A stretch of DNA of 64,000 nt from Pochonia chlamydosporia 170 (taxonomy: Eukaryota; Ascomycota; Sordariomycetes; Hypocreales; Clavicipitaceae): NCBI RefSeq assembly GCF_001653235.2, contig NC_035791.1, positions 3,968,001 to 4,032,000 of the forward strand. Direction: 5' to 3'. Below the pieces are notes generated by a model that had not been told where the DNA came from, made no database searches, and saw nothing but the letters and a program-made list of their open reading frames with translations. A program made the translations under genes and the position numbers. Shown one piece after another: positions 24,474-35,313 of the stretch (within the stretch, counting starts at the first letter, position 1; each line of letters starts with the position of its first letter).

Positions 24474-26045
24474 ATGCGGCCATTTCACACATTATCTCTT
24501 GATAGCGTGCCTAACGATGCCCGCGTTGTAGTGCCCCCGTCCACACATATAACTCCCACGAATTTCGAGGATGGCTCAAATGTAATGCATCTTGCATCCA
24601 AAGATTTGGTAGTCGTTCAACAGTCTTCGAAAGAAGCTTGGGTGAACGTTGGCGATGAGGCCATCATAGTCGTGTCTGTTGAGCCTGAAAGAGATCAGCA
24701 TAACAGCGAGCCTACGAAAGTGAGACCATCTGGGATGACGGATATCACCCCTGGGCCGTGGAGAATAGCATCAGCAGAGGAAGTCCCGGAAATTTTGTTC
24801 GAATTTCTTTTATTGCGCCGACGCTACAACTTGACGAGGCAGCTTGAGGTCTCAGGACGGGCCGGCTCAAAGAGGAAAGACACTATGGCAAACGAAACTC
24901 TATCAAGCCGTGGCAAGAGTGCAAAAGTCGCCGATGATAGAAGAGTCTTCTTGCTCAATCAACCAACTCAGGTAAACTAAAGTGGTCCAATAGGTAGCTA
25001 TTTGTTACTAACCGGCATTGAGCAGAACCGATTGACATCGGACAGCACGATGACTATAAACGCGGGCAACCCTCTCATTGAGCTGGAGCCTGGGGCAATA
25101 CTTTCCGTCAAATCCGCCAACGAGACGAAATCCACAATTCAGGAAACAACGGAAAACTACTCAATTGTGAGCATGCGCAACATCGCTAAGAAGAAAGGAC
25201 TTAGGTCGGTTTTCCGCGCAGAACACTCAATTTTCGGTGATATTGTGGTGAAAGTAGTAACGGAAAGGACTGGGCCAGCTACGTCGATACCAAGAATGGC
25301 ACGAAACTGGCTGAATGAAGTCCGCAGCATGCGTGATCATGATCATGTACACTATTCTCCCTTGAACCTTATATACTTACTTTTCCAAGTGCTAATAAAC
25401 GCTGCAATAGCCTGCCATCATTAAGTTTTATGGGTCGGATGCTCGACTGTATTCTATTTATATGGAGTATTTACCATACTCCGATCTTGCAGCTTGTCCG
25501 TGGACGGATGCAGCCAGTCGCTATTACTTCCCGGTGCCTTAGAAGATGCAGTCAGCGTCTTCAGTGGCAAGGCTTCCGCCCTCAAATATCTTCACGACAA
25601 AAGGATTATTCACAACGACATTAAACCGGCCAATGTTCTTTACGATCCCGCACGAGGGCCCGTGCTCATCGACTTTGGTCTTGTTACTACCTTTAGCGAC
25701 CCGCCTGTGAAGGGAGGTACGCCATGGTACATTCCAAGAGAATTATTGTACACCAACTCCAGGGGCCCTGAGAGCGATGTGTTTGCGTTAGGCGTGGTAA
25801 TGCTATAAGTGTTGAAAAAAATTCCCTTACCCGAATCAACCGGTCCTCAATGGCACATTGGTTCCATCGGGAAAGATCCAGCACCAATGACAAGGTGGCT
25901 TGATTAAATTGTTGCTCTTCGACGTGACCTGGGCGCGAAAGGGCTAGAAGGCTTAGTTAAGGATATGCTGATTGCTCTGCCGAACGAAAGGATATCAGCC
26001 GACGGTATTATGCGCAGACAGTCGCAGATAATCCAAAATGATTAG
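24474..26045 (+). pseudogene. Broken serine/threonine protein kinase gene
   Basis: A kinase-like protein in at least three exons with several lesions. Exon 1 (to 24971) encodes an N-terminal region without a clear domain. Exon 2 (25026-25346) contains the start of the kinase lobe, with GLRSVFRAEHSIFGDIVVKVV. Exon 3 starts at 25411 with PAIIKFYGSDARLYSIYMEYL. Both introns have good signals (TTACTAACC and GTGCTAATAAAC branch points). Between about 25500 and 25540 the frame must shift to reach YLHDKRIIHNDIKPANVLY (catalytic loop HND rather than HRD), DFGL and GGTPWYIPRELL. In-frame TAA stops then fall at 25806-25808 and 25905-25907, before the terminal TAG at 26043. One frameshift and two stops in conserved kinase sequence argue for loss of function. 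The true start may lie further upstream; 24474 is the first ATG in frame. Confidence 0.75.
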
Positions 26046-26086
26046 GTAATTCGGGCGACCTGACTCCGCGTTTGTGGTCTTTATAT

Positions 26087-26531
26087 ATGAGGGCATCGAT
26101 GGAACAACGATCACGAATGGGCACCAGGGAGACCAGGGAGACCACACACGATGAGTTTTGGGATAGCGACTACAAACACGTACGTTCTCTGTTCATCCAT
26201 TCTCTTCTTCGGTACTAAAGAGTTCTGTTAGAAAGTGACAATTTGCGGAACCCGCCATTCGAGAGTATTCTATCACGGAACCCGTGGAATCAGGTTTGGA
26301 AATAGCTTCTTAATTGGTATGGCTCTATCTGGAGGATTCATCGTAATCATGATACGGCTCAAGAACAGAGCACTTGCTACTGATCATCTCTACGTCAAAA
26401 CCGTAAGTGATTCAAAGGCTAGAGATAGCATTGACTAAGTGAAGGAAATTTCAGAGGGAGTCTCTGCGGCCATCGATGCCTATTCAAAGGAGTCGATTGC
26501 TAAGATGTTTGGCCGGCCGTCCGGAGGTTGA
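26087..26531 (+). CDS. Putative small single-pass membrane protein
   Basis: Model of three exons (26087-26179, 26232-26402, 26445-26531) encoding 116 aa, all phase 0. Donors are GTACGT and GTAAGT, and the second intron (42 bp) has TTGACTAAG as its branch point. The protein has a charged N-terminus with an RETRETTHDEFWDSDYKH stretch, a TRHSRVFYHGTRGIRFGNSF region, one hydrophobic helix (LIGMALSGGFIVIMI) and a soluble C-terminus ending IDAYSKESIAKMFGR. I do not recognise a named family. Three consistent splice phases and a protein-like last exon support it. It starts only 42 bp after the kinase remnant, so it could instead be part of the same decayed locus. Confidence 0.45.
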
Positions 26532-26775
26532 ACCGCCCTCCGTCCTGCTTTCATCACAGGATTTTCCCAGCGTCCTGATGCAAATGCAGACAGAGGGCTC
26601 TCACATTAAGTGTCTCGCTCAATGGATCTTCCCAAGCTAATTCGCTGGGAGATGCGCCAATCAGTGTCCAGCTGCGTAAGCGAACCGAGCCTTTAAGCCG
26701 GGAAATATTTCTTTCATGCTTTCCTCCTACGTGCATACTGCGAACCGCCTTGACGCTTTTCGCGGTTGCCTAAGA

Positions 26776-27480
26776 ATGGAGACATTCGTTTCTGCTATCA
26801 ATGTCCAAGATGCAGAGTATATTGTGCAACAGATCGACTTCCCATCAATGCGAGAAGGACCATTATATCGTCTAATGTTTCCCGCTTACCCGACTGAACC
26901 CCAACGATCTGAGATAATACAGTGGTACACCAGAGGGCTAGCCAACGCATTAAAATGCAAGACAAACAAGTTCCTCCAGATTTGTGCTACCGATGGCAGC
27001 CCGCTGGGGTTCTCTGGGTGGGCAATGGAACAACGTGGAGTAACGGACACAACCAGAATGCACAAAAGCTCGCAACATGATCTACTTCCCGAAAGCCTAG
27101 ATCTGCGCGCCTGGCTTGGGATCTCAGGAGAATTAAGAAAAGAGCGGGAACGGGTTCTGGATGGAATAAATGAAGTTTGCCGTAAGTAGTCTTCAAATGC
27201 TTCCCCTCTCTACCGGGACTAAGCCAATCCACTAGGTTTGACATATATGTCTATTCATCCGGATCATCAATGGCAGGGCCTTGGTTCTACTCTACTACAA
27301 GAGGTTTGCGATGAAATTGATGAGTTAGGATGGCAAGCTTTTGTTATGGCTTCCCCAGCCGGTGTACGCCTATACGCCAAGTTTGGCTTTAAGGTGGTTG
27401 GAAAGGTGGAAACCTGCCAAGGTGCATTCACAAGCATGCTGCGAGAGGCTAGACCTCGCACGAAACATATCGATGTTTAA
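26776..27480 (+). CDS. GNAT-family N-acetyltransferase
   Basis: Two exons (26776-27181 and 27236-27480) encode 216 aa. The intron has a GTAAGT donor and a CACTAG acceptor, phase 1. The fold is GNAT-like. The N-terminal half carries a substrate-side region (VQQIDFPSMREGPLYRLMFP), and the central beta strand reads FLQICATDGSPLGFSGW. The acetyl-CoA site is in exon 2: YMSIHPDHQWQGLGSTLL, with the Q-x-x-G-x-G/A-type loop (QGLGS). The C-terminal strands read AFVMASPAGVRLYAKFGFKVVG, the usual GNAT ending. The acceptor substrate cannot be told from sequence; fungal proteins of this type are often annotated only as acetyltransferases. It lies convergent with the Zn2Cys6 regulator downstream and appears intact. 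Confidence 0.88.
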
Positions 27481-27846
27481 AAAACAAGGTACATGAACTA
27501 CAATTGGTGGTTTCGCCTTTCCCTTATAGCTACTGTGAAAGGTGTTTGCAGAGAACAGAATGTCAGTTTAACAGGACCAACGCCATCACTTATATGCAAC
27601 ATGATATCGTCCAGCCATTACATCTACTGCTGCATACTGAGCGAACAATGTATTCGAACAGCCCAATGGACAATTTAACATTCCTCTCTCGGCTCTTTTG
27701 GTTTAATATCGATTTAATTCCCGCAACACTGTCTGAGCTGAAGATCCCAACATCAGCTTTCTTCGCCCAGCAGACCAGATGCAGTGCCTTAACGAGCGTT
27801 ACATCAGCAATTTTCATATCTTTTTTGAACGACATAACTCTCCTTT
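27481..27846. other. Intergenic 3' region of two convergent genes
   Basis: Contains the 3' UTRs of the acetyltransferase gene (plus) and the Zn2Cys6 gene (minus). No independent feature seen. Confidence 0.5.
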
Positions 27847-29753
27847 CTATCCTTGGGGATTGAGTGCTAGACCAAGCTCATCCAATCGAACAATTACATG
27901 CTTTTGTTCCCGATAAGCGCATTCGCCCAAAACTTTGGGCACAAGGGTAACTCGAAGTCGCGAGGAATCATAGTCCCAAGAAGCAGATACCCAATTATAC
28001 TGTCGATCCAGTGGAATACGACCTTTGCTATTCCTTCCTGGCTCTTCAGCCGCCGCCAGAGCACAAGTTCCCATGTATATAGCCTTCATATCCCAGCTTG
28101 ATCCGGCACGCACCAAAAGTCGTCCGGTCTCTAACGCCATCGATCTTGTTTTCCAATCTCGACATTCGCGCGCTATTTGAATCATAGCAGTTGCCAATCC
28201 GTCTATTCCATACAAGTTAGTAACTGAACACATTGTAAGAGTTCACACAACAACCAACTTGAACCCAACAATGAAGGCGGTATATTGTCAACTAGAGAAA
28301 GGGTAGGCAAACTAACCATTTATCATTGACCCACTAGGAAGATCTCGAGAAGTGACAACCTCCCGCACATAAGTGACAATGTCTAGACATTCTTGGGCAT
28401 TCTTTTCCCAAGTCGCCCCTGAAGGATCAACTCCACAACGTAATGAAATGCACACGATCCTTATTCCGCAGATGACGACTTTGATGAGATACCGTGCATC
28501 AGGGTCGCTCTCAGCTGCCAATCGCTCCTGCGCTGGCGCCAGCCAACAACTTGTTTTTGTGAGGAGGCTCTTATGCTGCTGCATTATTCTTGAATTCTCG
28601 TCGATTGAATACCCCCTTTTGACCAGTCCCAAGATGCGGTGGGACCAGACAACAGCCAACGTCATCATTCGCCACCACCCTGACCAAAAGCAGTCCAGAC
28701 TTTGAGTAAGATCAATGGGATCAACTCCCGACATGCCATGCATGTTTAGGTATAGGAGCCGCTCTGTAGTTTCTGGATATAGTGGTGAAAAGATGGAGTT
28801 GAAGGCGGCGGTGCGTGTTAAGTAATACTCGGCATCGGAAACTCCCAAGTCGTCTAGGGGGGAAGCCAGAAGTGACTTGTCATCAGCGTTCGCGCGATGA
28901 AGCAGTTTATCATTGAGTATGAATAGCGTCGTTGCTGTTATTCTGTCACAGGCCTCCGTGTTGCCATGAATCAGCTCAAAGGTGGTGAAGAGGATGGCAG
29001 TGATGAGAATCAGCCGTGGTGGCACCGCCTTGTTTTGACTTGACAGCAGCTGACGGAATTTTCTCAGCGCAGTCATATAGTAGTTGATAGCTTTGCGGTA
29101 GTGAAAACTTAGGGGTGAACTGGACAGCGGTACTTGGAACAGCGGAAGATTGGACTGGTTATGTGACGCAGCTCGCATCAAGGCACTGATACCATTAATA
29201 CAGTCGGCAATACACCCATCCTGGGCTGCCTCTCGTAACACCGTTTGCTGCCAGAACAACCCAGGTCTTTCATCACTCAGTATGTGTGCAACATGGTTCC
29301 GGAAGTGGTCGAAGTAGGCCACATCGCCTGGTTGCCGATTGGTGATGGATGGTGGAGGAACGAGAGAAGCTGTGCCGACAACATCGGAAGCGGGGAGAAT
29401 CATTCGAGGTCCCCGAGGTTTCTCAATTGTCAGAGGCTCGTATACACAGTTGAAACCTAAACGGTCGCAGCGAACGCATGTTGGCTTCTACAGGGTTCAA
29501 CTTTGGTTAGCGAAACTGGTTGGTTGGTTAGCCGATGGGATGTAAATGCTCACTTGCTCCCCGCATTTCACTTTTGCTTTCCTGCATGTTGTACACCCTG
29601 CAAGTTAAATTACAGTTAGTAACTAGTGTGACGAAAATATTTGACGTTTCTGCCCATCAGAATAGAGACATGATTTGAGATTCATCGCCAATGGTGGTTA
29701 CCTGTACGTGTTCTTGGCTTCCAAGCCTTCTTCCGGGCAGTACCTAGCGCCAT
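27847..29753 (-). CDS. Zn2Cys6 fungal transcription factor
   Basis: Four exons (29702-29753, 29554-29597, 28317-29487, 27847-28223) encode 547 aa. Exon phases agree throughout; the intron 3 donor is the less common GTTAGT. The N-terminus is basic (ARKKAWKPRTRTG) and leads into a complete binuclear zinc cluster built from two short exons: C19-x2-C22-x6-C29-x6-C36-x2-C39-x6-C46, with the usual RKAKVKC and CDRLGFNC text. A linker PRGPRM follows. The remainder is the fungal transcription-factor regulatory region (helical, with LILITAILFTTFELIHGN and WSGWWRMMTLAVVWSHRIL). The C-terminus is coded by the last exon, which is easily missed because exon 3 reads into a stop. It should bind CGG-type triplets and act in the nucleus; targets are unknown. 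It is 14 kb from the peptide cluster and its nearest neighbour is the GNAT gene. Confidence 0.92.
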
Positions 29754-30475
29754 GGCAAGGGCATTACGGGCTGATGCCTTGGCGAGAACCGAAAATGCAG
29801 TGGGATCGAGCTAGGAGTGCCGGAGCTACTGTGCAGATTGCTGAGGCTCATTGTCTGCCGGAAGCCGAAGTCTTTAAGCCCGCTTTGATCGGCTGCATAG
29901 CGACGGGTCCGGTACGGAGGCCCCGACAGGCCGATCAACAGATCCGGTTTTGTGCAAGCCAGAGAGGCAGATATTGCCATGTTATTGGCAAGGGTTTTGC
30001 TAAAGGCTGACGTCTAGTGGTTGATCGTCGGCCCTGTCAGCCTTTCAGTTATGGATGTAGACGCCACAAAAGTCGCCCTGACAAGTAAATTTAACAAGCT
30101 GATAGGGCAGGCAGACGACGTGCATACGGCCCCGGTAGCTTTGTAAGGTTCATGTTTCATGATCATCTGGCAGGAGTTGCATCAACCGTAAGCAAGAGTT
30201 TAAAAAGGCGGAAATTGGGCTCAGATTGGTGCGATGTCAGGGGGCAAAAGGGCATAGCCTTCCGTAATCAAAGGCAGATTTCCGTAAAAATAGCAGCCCT
30301 ACCGATATACCTTTTGTTTGGATTGATCAATTGATGCTAGTCTCTTCTACCTCGGTCCACGGGCAATGTTTTGGCCTCCTTTGACCAAAGACGAAATGTT
30401 TTCTTCTTTCTATTCCTCAACACACGACAGCTCGCCCGACGAATGATCACCGTCCATAATCTGCATTCTTCCGTG
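29754..30475. other. Divergent intergenic region
   Basis: This 0.7-kb region lies between the start codons of the Zn2Cys6 gene and the Cys-rich surface-protein gene and should hold both promoters. Frames at 29675-30010 (plus) and 29744-29980 (minus) overlap the first exons and are not supported. Confidence 0.5.
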
Positions 30476-31231
30476 ATGTTGCTCACACACACACTGCTAC
30501 TTTTGCTGCTTGCCGTGGTGGCTGAGAGCAAGTGCTACTATCTCGACGGAAAGGAGGCAGACAATCAGGGGTACACGGCTTGCGGAGGTGTCAATACAAC
30601 ATTCTCGACGTGTTGTGCCCTGGGTAGAGGCGACATCTGTTTATCGAACGGACTCTGTTCATATCCGCAACATTATGACTACCGGGCAGCCTGTTCGAAC
30701 TCTCAATGGGACGGATGTGCATCGGTCTGTCCAGGAAGTAAGTAGAAGAGGAATACATTTCTCTTTGCAAGAGAAATCTTTCTAACAGAAATTGTTCAAT
30801 TAGAAAAGAACGACACTTGGTTGCAAGTCAAAGAATGCGCGTCGAACGAATACTGCTGCGTAGTCGACTCGACCAAGGATTGCTGCAAAAACGGAGCTCC
30901 TCGCTTCCCGTTACCGTCGCCACCAGTTAAATCTACGTCTCCGTCTTCCGACAAGTCATCCACCCCAGTGGGAGCCATTGCAGGAGGTGCGGTCGGTGGT
31001 GTTGCTGCTATCGCGGCCCTAGGTGGACTGGGATGGTGGCTCTTCAAACGCAAAAGCAATTCCAAGAGTGGTGAAACGGCTCCAGGCATAGACTTGGAGC
31101 ATTCGCCGTCTATTAAAAAATCACTAGTGGATTCAAGTTCTACCCAGCCTGTGATCGTAGAGGCAGACGCTGGTTCGTCGACTGCGATATTTGAACCTGA
31201 TTCCAGAGTGGTCCACGAAATGGAGGGCTAG
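30476..31231 (+). CDS. Cys-rich single-pass cell-surface protein
   Basis: Two exons (30476-30737 and 30804-31231) encode 229 aa. The intron has a GTAAGT donor and an ATTAG acceptor, phase 1. I start at the ATG that gives a clean signal peptide (LLTHTLLLLLLAVVAES, cleavage before KCYYLDG); an in-frame ATG at 30443 would add 11 residues. The ectodomain has 14 cysteines, including CC pairs and the YTACGG...STCCALG...CLSNGLC pattern seen in many fungal surface proteins. A Ser/Pro linker precedes one transmembrane helix with Gly-rich GAIAGGAVGGVAAIAALGGLG, then a basic stop-transfer KRK and a roughly 60-residue cytoplasmic tail. The layout resembles Mid2/WSC-like wall sensors, but no named domain is certain. 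It may report on or bind something at the cell wall (inference). Confidence 0.85.
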
Positions 31232-32319
31232 GAATTGCGTTATACGGATAGGTCATTGGCGTTTCAGTGTAGCTTGGAACGTGCCTCATTTCCAAGCGAG
31301 TTCTTATTGATACACATCAGCGGGTAGATTGCATATGTCACCATAGCGTACGGTTCGAAGGCTGATTAGCCAGAGCACATTATTTATCTGTTAGACACAT
31401 AACAAATTGTTGAAATATTTGCCGGAATTCTATCCTTAAGAGCATCAATGCTATTCTTCTGCTCACACCACTTGCAGATTGGGCTGCAGGTTCAGAATTC
31501 ACAATATGAAACCTAGTATAGAACTCTAAATTGCTCGAAGGCGAGCTAAATCCTACGGCAGAATCCTTCCAGCCACACCGTCTATCTGTCCAAGCATCAT
31601 TAGCAAAACGCTGACCAACATATGCACATAATACTTTCTAAGCCTCTTGCACTAGTTGATGTCCCGTTCTATTATTCTTCAGCAGGGCGACATATTGGCG
31701 TTGAGTGCAGGGATTCAGGGGAAGCTGATGAAAAAAGGTCCAGCCCGCAGTTGTATACGCATATAGCACAAGAGATATAATTGAGGCTAAATGTATGCAA
31801 GAGTTCCGGTAAATAGACCAAGTTTTATCTACGTCAGCGCTATTCCTCCAGGAAGAAGTACGCCGACTTCCGTATACTCATCAGGCTCGATGATCGTAAC
31901 TGAAGCGTAGGCCATGTCATGAGTACGGTAAACCGATGGACCGATCACGGATCTCGGCCAATGTTATTCTTGTTCGGCATCAAAGTGTCAGCATATTGCT
32001 TATCCGTTCTTACATGTGCATCGTGACCGCCTGTGAATGTAACACTCTTCGTATACAGTCGGGGAATAGAGAACACGATGTGCCAATTAACAGAGGGTTG
32101 CTATCCACTGATTTTCCAAAGGATTTCGTAATGTTGGCTTTTGCAAAATGTCGCTGTCTCTTCTTCTATGAAGGCCAACAATACTCCATCAGCAGAACAA
32201 AGAAATATAAATATCCGTCATGTCGGGCTGTTTTTGCTAAACAAGCTCACACTCAACTCAAACACCTTTCTCTACTCTAACACAACACTTTTTGTAACAA
32301 GGGCCAAATTGCCATCAAA
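31232..32319. other. Intergenic region upstream of the six-cysteine peptide gene
   Basis: About 1.1 kb. The plus-strand frame at 31936-32280 has no family signature and covers the TATA box, so I read it as promoter and 5' UTR. Nothing else is supported. Confidence 0.5.
32206..32213 (+). promoter_or_regulatory. TATA box of the six-cysteine peptide gene
   Basis: TATAAATA at 107-114 bp before the start codon, a spacing that fits a highly expressed fungal secreted-protein gene with a 5' UTR of about 70-80 nt. Confidence 0.5.
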
Positions 32320-32672
32320 ATGAAGCCTTTCTTCGCCATCATCACCCTCGTCGCCGGATTGGCTGTTGCTAATCCCGCTGCTGATAATAGCCAGGAGAGT
32401 GATGCCAGCAGGTGTCTTGTGAGTATATGCCCATTGTCCGACACTTAATCAGTCTTTATTTTATTTCAGCATGATTAATGGTCTTCAAGGCGATCGGAAA
32501 GGCATGCTTGCCAGATGGTACCCTTGTAAGTGATATCCTGGTCCTGAAAATGTGTGAGAGGCTCTCCTTCATTTGTTATATCTAACAACTTTTACCAACG
32601 TAGGGACACTGCTGCAGTAACTTTTGCCTCAAGCGCCCTGGCGAGAGACTTGGTCACTGCCGCCGTCACTAG
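32320..32672 (+). CDS. Small secreted six-cysteine knottin-type peptide
   Basis: Three exons (32320-32418, 32490-32525, 32604-32672) encode 67 aa, all phase 0. Introns have GTGAGT and GTAAGT donors, branch points GATTAAT and CTAAC, and AAG/TAG acceptors. None of the exons stands out as a long frame. The precursor has a clear signal peptide (hydrophobic core about residues 4-16, AVA-N at the likely cut), a short acidic propeptide-like stretch, then a roughly 36-residue mature region with six cysteines at 32, 39, 48, 49, 53 and 64: C-x6-C-x8-CC-x3-C-x10-C. This is the inhibitor-cystine-knot pattern. The spacing matches, as far as I recall, the small antimicrobial knottins of plants (Mj-AMP/PAFP-S type) and beetles (Alo type). 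The C-terminus is basic. A role as a secreted antimicrobial or effector peptide is inferred from form only. Confidence 0.82.
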
Positions 32673-35313
32673 ATTGGATGTACGCGAAGATATTTAAGAA
32701 CTTTGTTCTTGCAGTGTATATATATGGAGCGACGTATATCGTGGTGGAGAAAGCTACAGTCGTTGTATGGAGTTCTCTACAAGAGTTTAAGCTCGGCCGG
32801 CTGTTGGCGGGATTACTTGGCAAAAACATAGATCAGAGAGCTATCAATAGCCTTAGTGTAACTATACAGGATTTTTGTTTTCGTCATTTTCAGCTTTACT
32901 AAGCAAACAAACCACATCTCTGGCATGTGACGCACCATGGCTTTCCGTGCAGAGCTACCGAAGACTGTGGTTCTTGTGCTCCACGTGTTGAGGGCTAGCA
33001 TGTACTGGATTGTTACACTTGAGTCCCGGAGCTTAAGTTTAGATCCGGTGGAAAGATCTCAATCGGAATGTGACCCTCCTCATGTCAAGCTGCCTCCGTT
33101 TGACGACATAGCTTTAAAAAGTGACCAACTGCCGCTGCACCAGGAGTTTGCCACCATCGTTACACCGCTCTTTAACACTTTATACAGCGAGGACAGTCCC
33201 ATATGACGAGCTGGCGTGCTTCATGAAAGAGTTGTAGTCTTCAATATTTCTGACTTTGCCAAGACTTGCCAAGACTCGCTGTCGCCGTGCGCATCCCAAG
33301 CCACCTTTCGCCGATTTGGTGTGCTCGTGTCTCGATGTGATCGAATGAGGAAGGGCGCCGCCAGCCAAACTGGGAACCTCCGACAAAGCCTCTGGGCTCT
33401 TGAGATTTAGGCTCTTCGATCAGCTTTCTGTGACAGTTAGCTAGTTTCGGGACTTATTCCACGTGGCTATTCCTGGAGTTTGCCAGGATCTTGGCAGCAA
33501 GCCGTGAAATAATTCGCGATCTAGGCCACAAACCTCTAGATCATCGTCCCGCTGACGGAGTTCATTCCATTGACTGGTTTACTGGATATTCATGGAGACG
33601 TTTGCTGGTAATGTCGCCCTTGACTCGATGGGCTACCACTGACGGCGAGCTGACGACACCTATGCCTGGGTGACAATCTTTACCAACGAGCCTCATTCCG
33701 CTGGCGGAATCCCTCCCGCTGGTTTGCAGAACATTCAGGGAGCGCCTCTGGTCATCTCGTTCTTGAGGTGATGGGCCAATACTGATACTGATGGCGAGCT
33801 GACTAGACCTACGATTGTGGCACACATGCATTCTTCACCCACAGTCTTACCCGCCCGCACTTATTGTTTCTTTGGTGTCAAAAGTAATCAGTCTTGTTTT
33901 GAAGTCGTATAGACTACAGCCATAGAGTCGTATCGTATCATACTGTCTATTCGCGCGTAGGATAATTCCGTGTCCGTTATGGCACATGTTGCGCCCCAAG
34001 CAGCCTCACGATCTGGAAGGGAGCTGAACAGCCACAACAAATGACCTGATCATGGAGGCATGGTGGTTGCAAGCTCTTACTATCTTAACCAGTGGTCGTA
34101 GCCCAAGGCCTTGTCTGGCAGCCCTTACAGATATGGCATTTTCATTGCCAAGAGAAGAGCAGATCACAATCTCAAGTTCTCAGAGGGGAATCCGGGGAGG
34201 CCGCTAATGCCAAGAGCATTCAGCTCGGCCAGTAGTGCCGAAGAGGCGTTGAAGGCGGATTCAGCCAACGTCAACTGGTTTGGCGTTTCCGGGTGGGCGG
34301 GACCAAGTTGTCTATCAACAGAAAAGATTCAACTAAAAGAATTGTCCGTCGCAAAGTTGTTTTTATTAACCGTCGGGTTTGTAAACAGGAAGAATCTGGG
34401 CAAAATTGGGCATACAGATCTGGTGTTTCGGAGATTTTTTCTCAGGCCAAAGAGAGACAGAATATACTGTTTATATTTCTGGTTGATAGTGGGCAAACAG
34501 CAACAACGAATAGCGTCTCACTGTTGGAAAGCAAGTTTTAACAAGCAGTTGCGTCATCAGCCTTGACCTGTCCCTTGCCCCTTTGCCTCCTACACTCCTC
34601 AACTATAACAACATGTGCAACATGCACAACTCGAACAATCTGATGGCAAACCACAACATTTGCCAACCCCAGTCACACCGGAATAAACGATCTAACGCCA
34701 AGCCGCCTAATTTAGAAGAACTAGAAGCTATGGAGCTGACAAAACTTCTACTTTGGTGCCGGCCTTCTGACCGCAGGGGTGGCGCCGCAACCCCATACTC
34801 GGCCGCTAAACTCGGAGAGTAGTAGTGCATATGTCCCAAGCAACAGTGGAAGAGTCAAGGCGTTACAGGGCTGGAGTCATGAGCTGATGAGGCGTATGCC
34901 ACGAGCTGACTTCACTTTGCAAGATATCATAAGCTGGTTGAATCCTCGTAAACACAAAATAATCAGTTGTGCCACGGTAAAAGAAGGATGCAACTAATTA
35001 ACCATGGTGTCTTCTCTTTTCTTTGCTTTCCTTTTACTCCATATCGGCAGCTCCATTAGGGTAAAAAACTTCATATATAACATTGAACCCTCGATGACCA
35101 TGCCAGACCCATCGGCTTGAAGGTGCAGTGGCAACGCCCACGAGTCCACAATCATCAACATTGAGTACGTCTCCACAGGGATGCAACAGAGATCAACCGC
35201 AACTGCCGGTGAATCTACACGCGGCAAACGTAGGCCGGAATTTGCTTCAAACCCCCTACTGAACCATCTGAAGCTAATACAGCGGGCAACTAGGACAAAG
35301 AAACATAAGTACT
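32673..35313. other. Gene-poor region before the second bZIP gene
   Basis: 2.6 kb. Near 33640-33660 and 33790-33812 are two imperfect copies of a stretch (ACTGACGGCGAGCTGAC versus ACTGATGGCGAGCTGAC); both read TDGELT in one frame but with stops around them, so this may be a worn gene remnant. Frames at 34111-34566 and 34583-34822 have no motif. At about 35179-35233 a short frame ends GKRR, resembling exon 1 of the other bZIP gene. Confidence 0.4.

Noticed and set aside
33600..33850. Two similar stretches reading TDGELT as a tandem-repeat protein
   Set aside because: Stops in all frames around both copies and only two short units; at most a decayed remnant.
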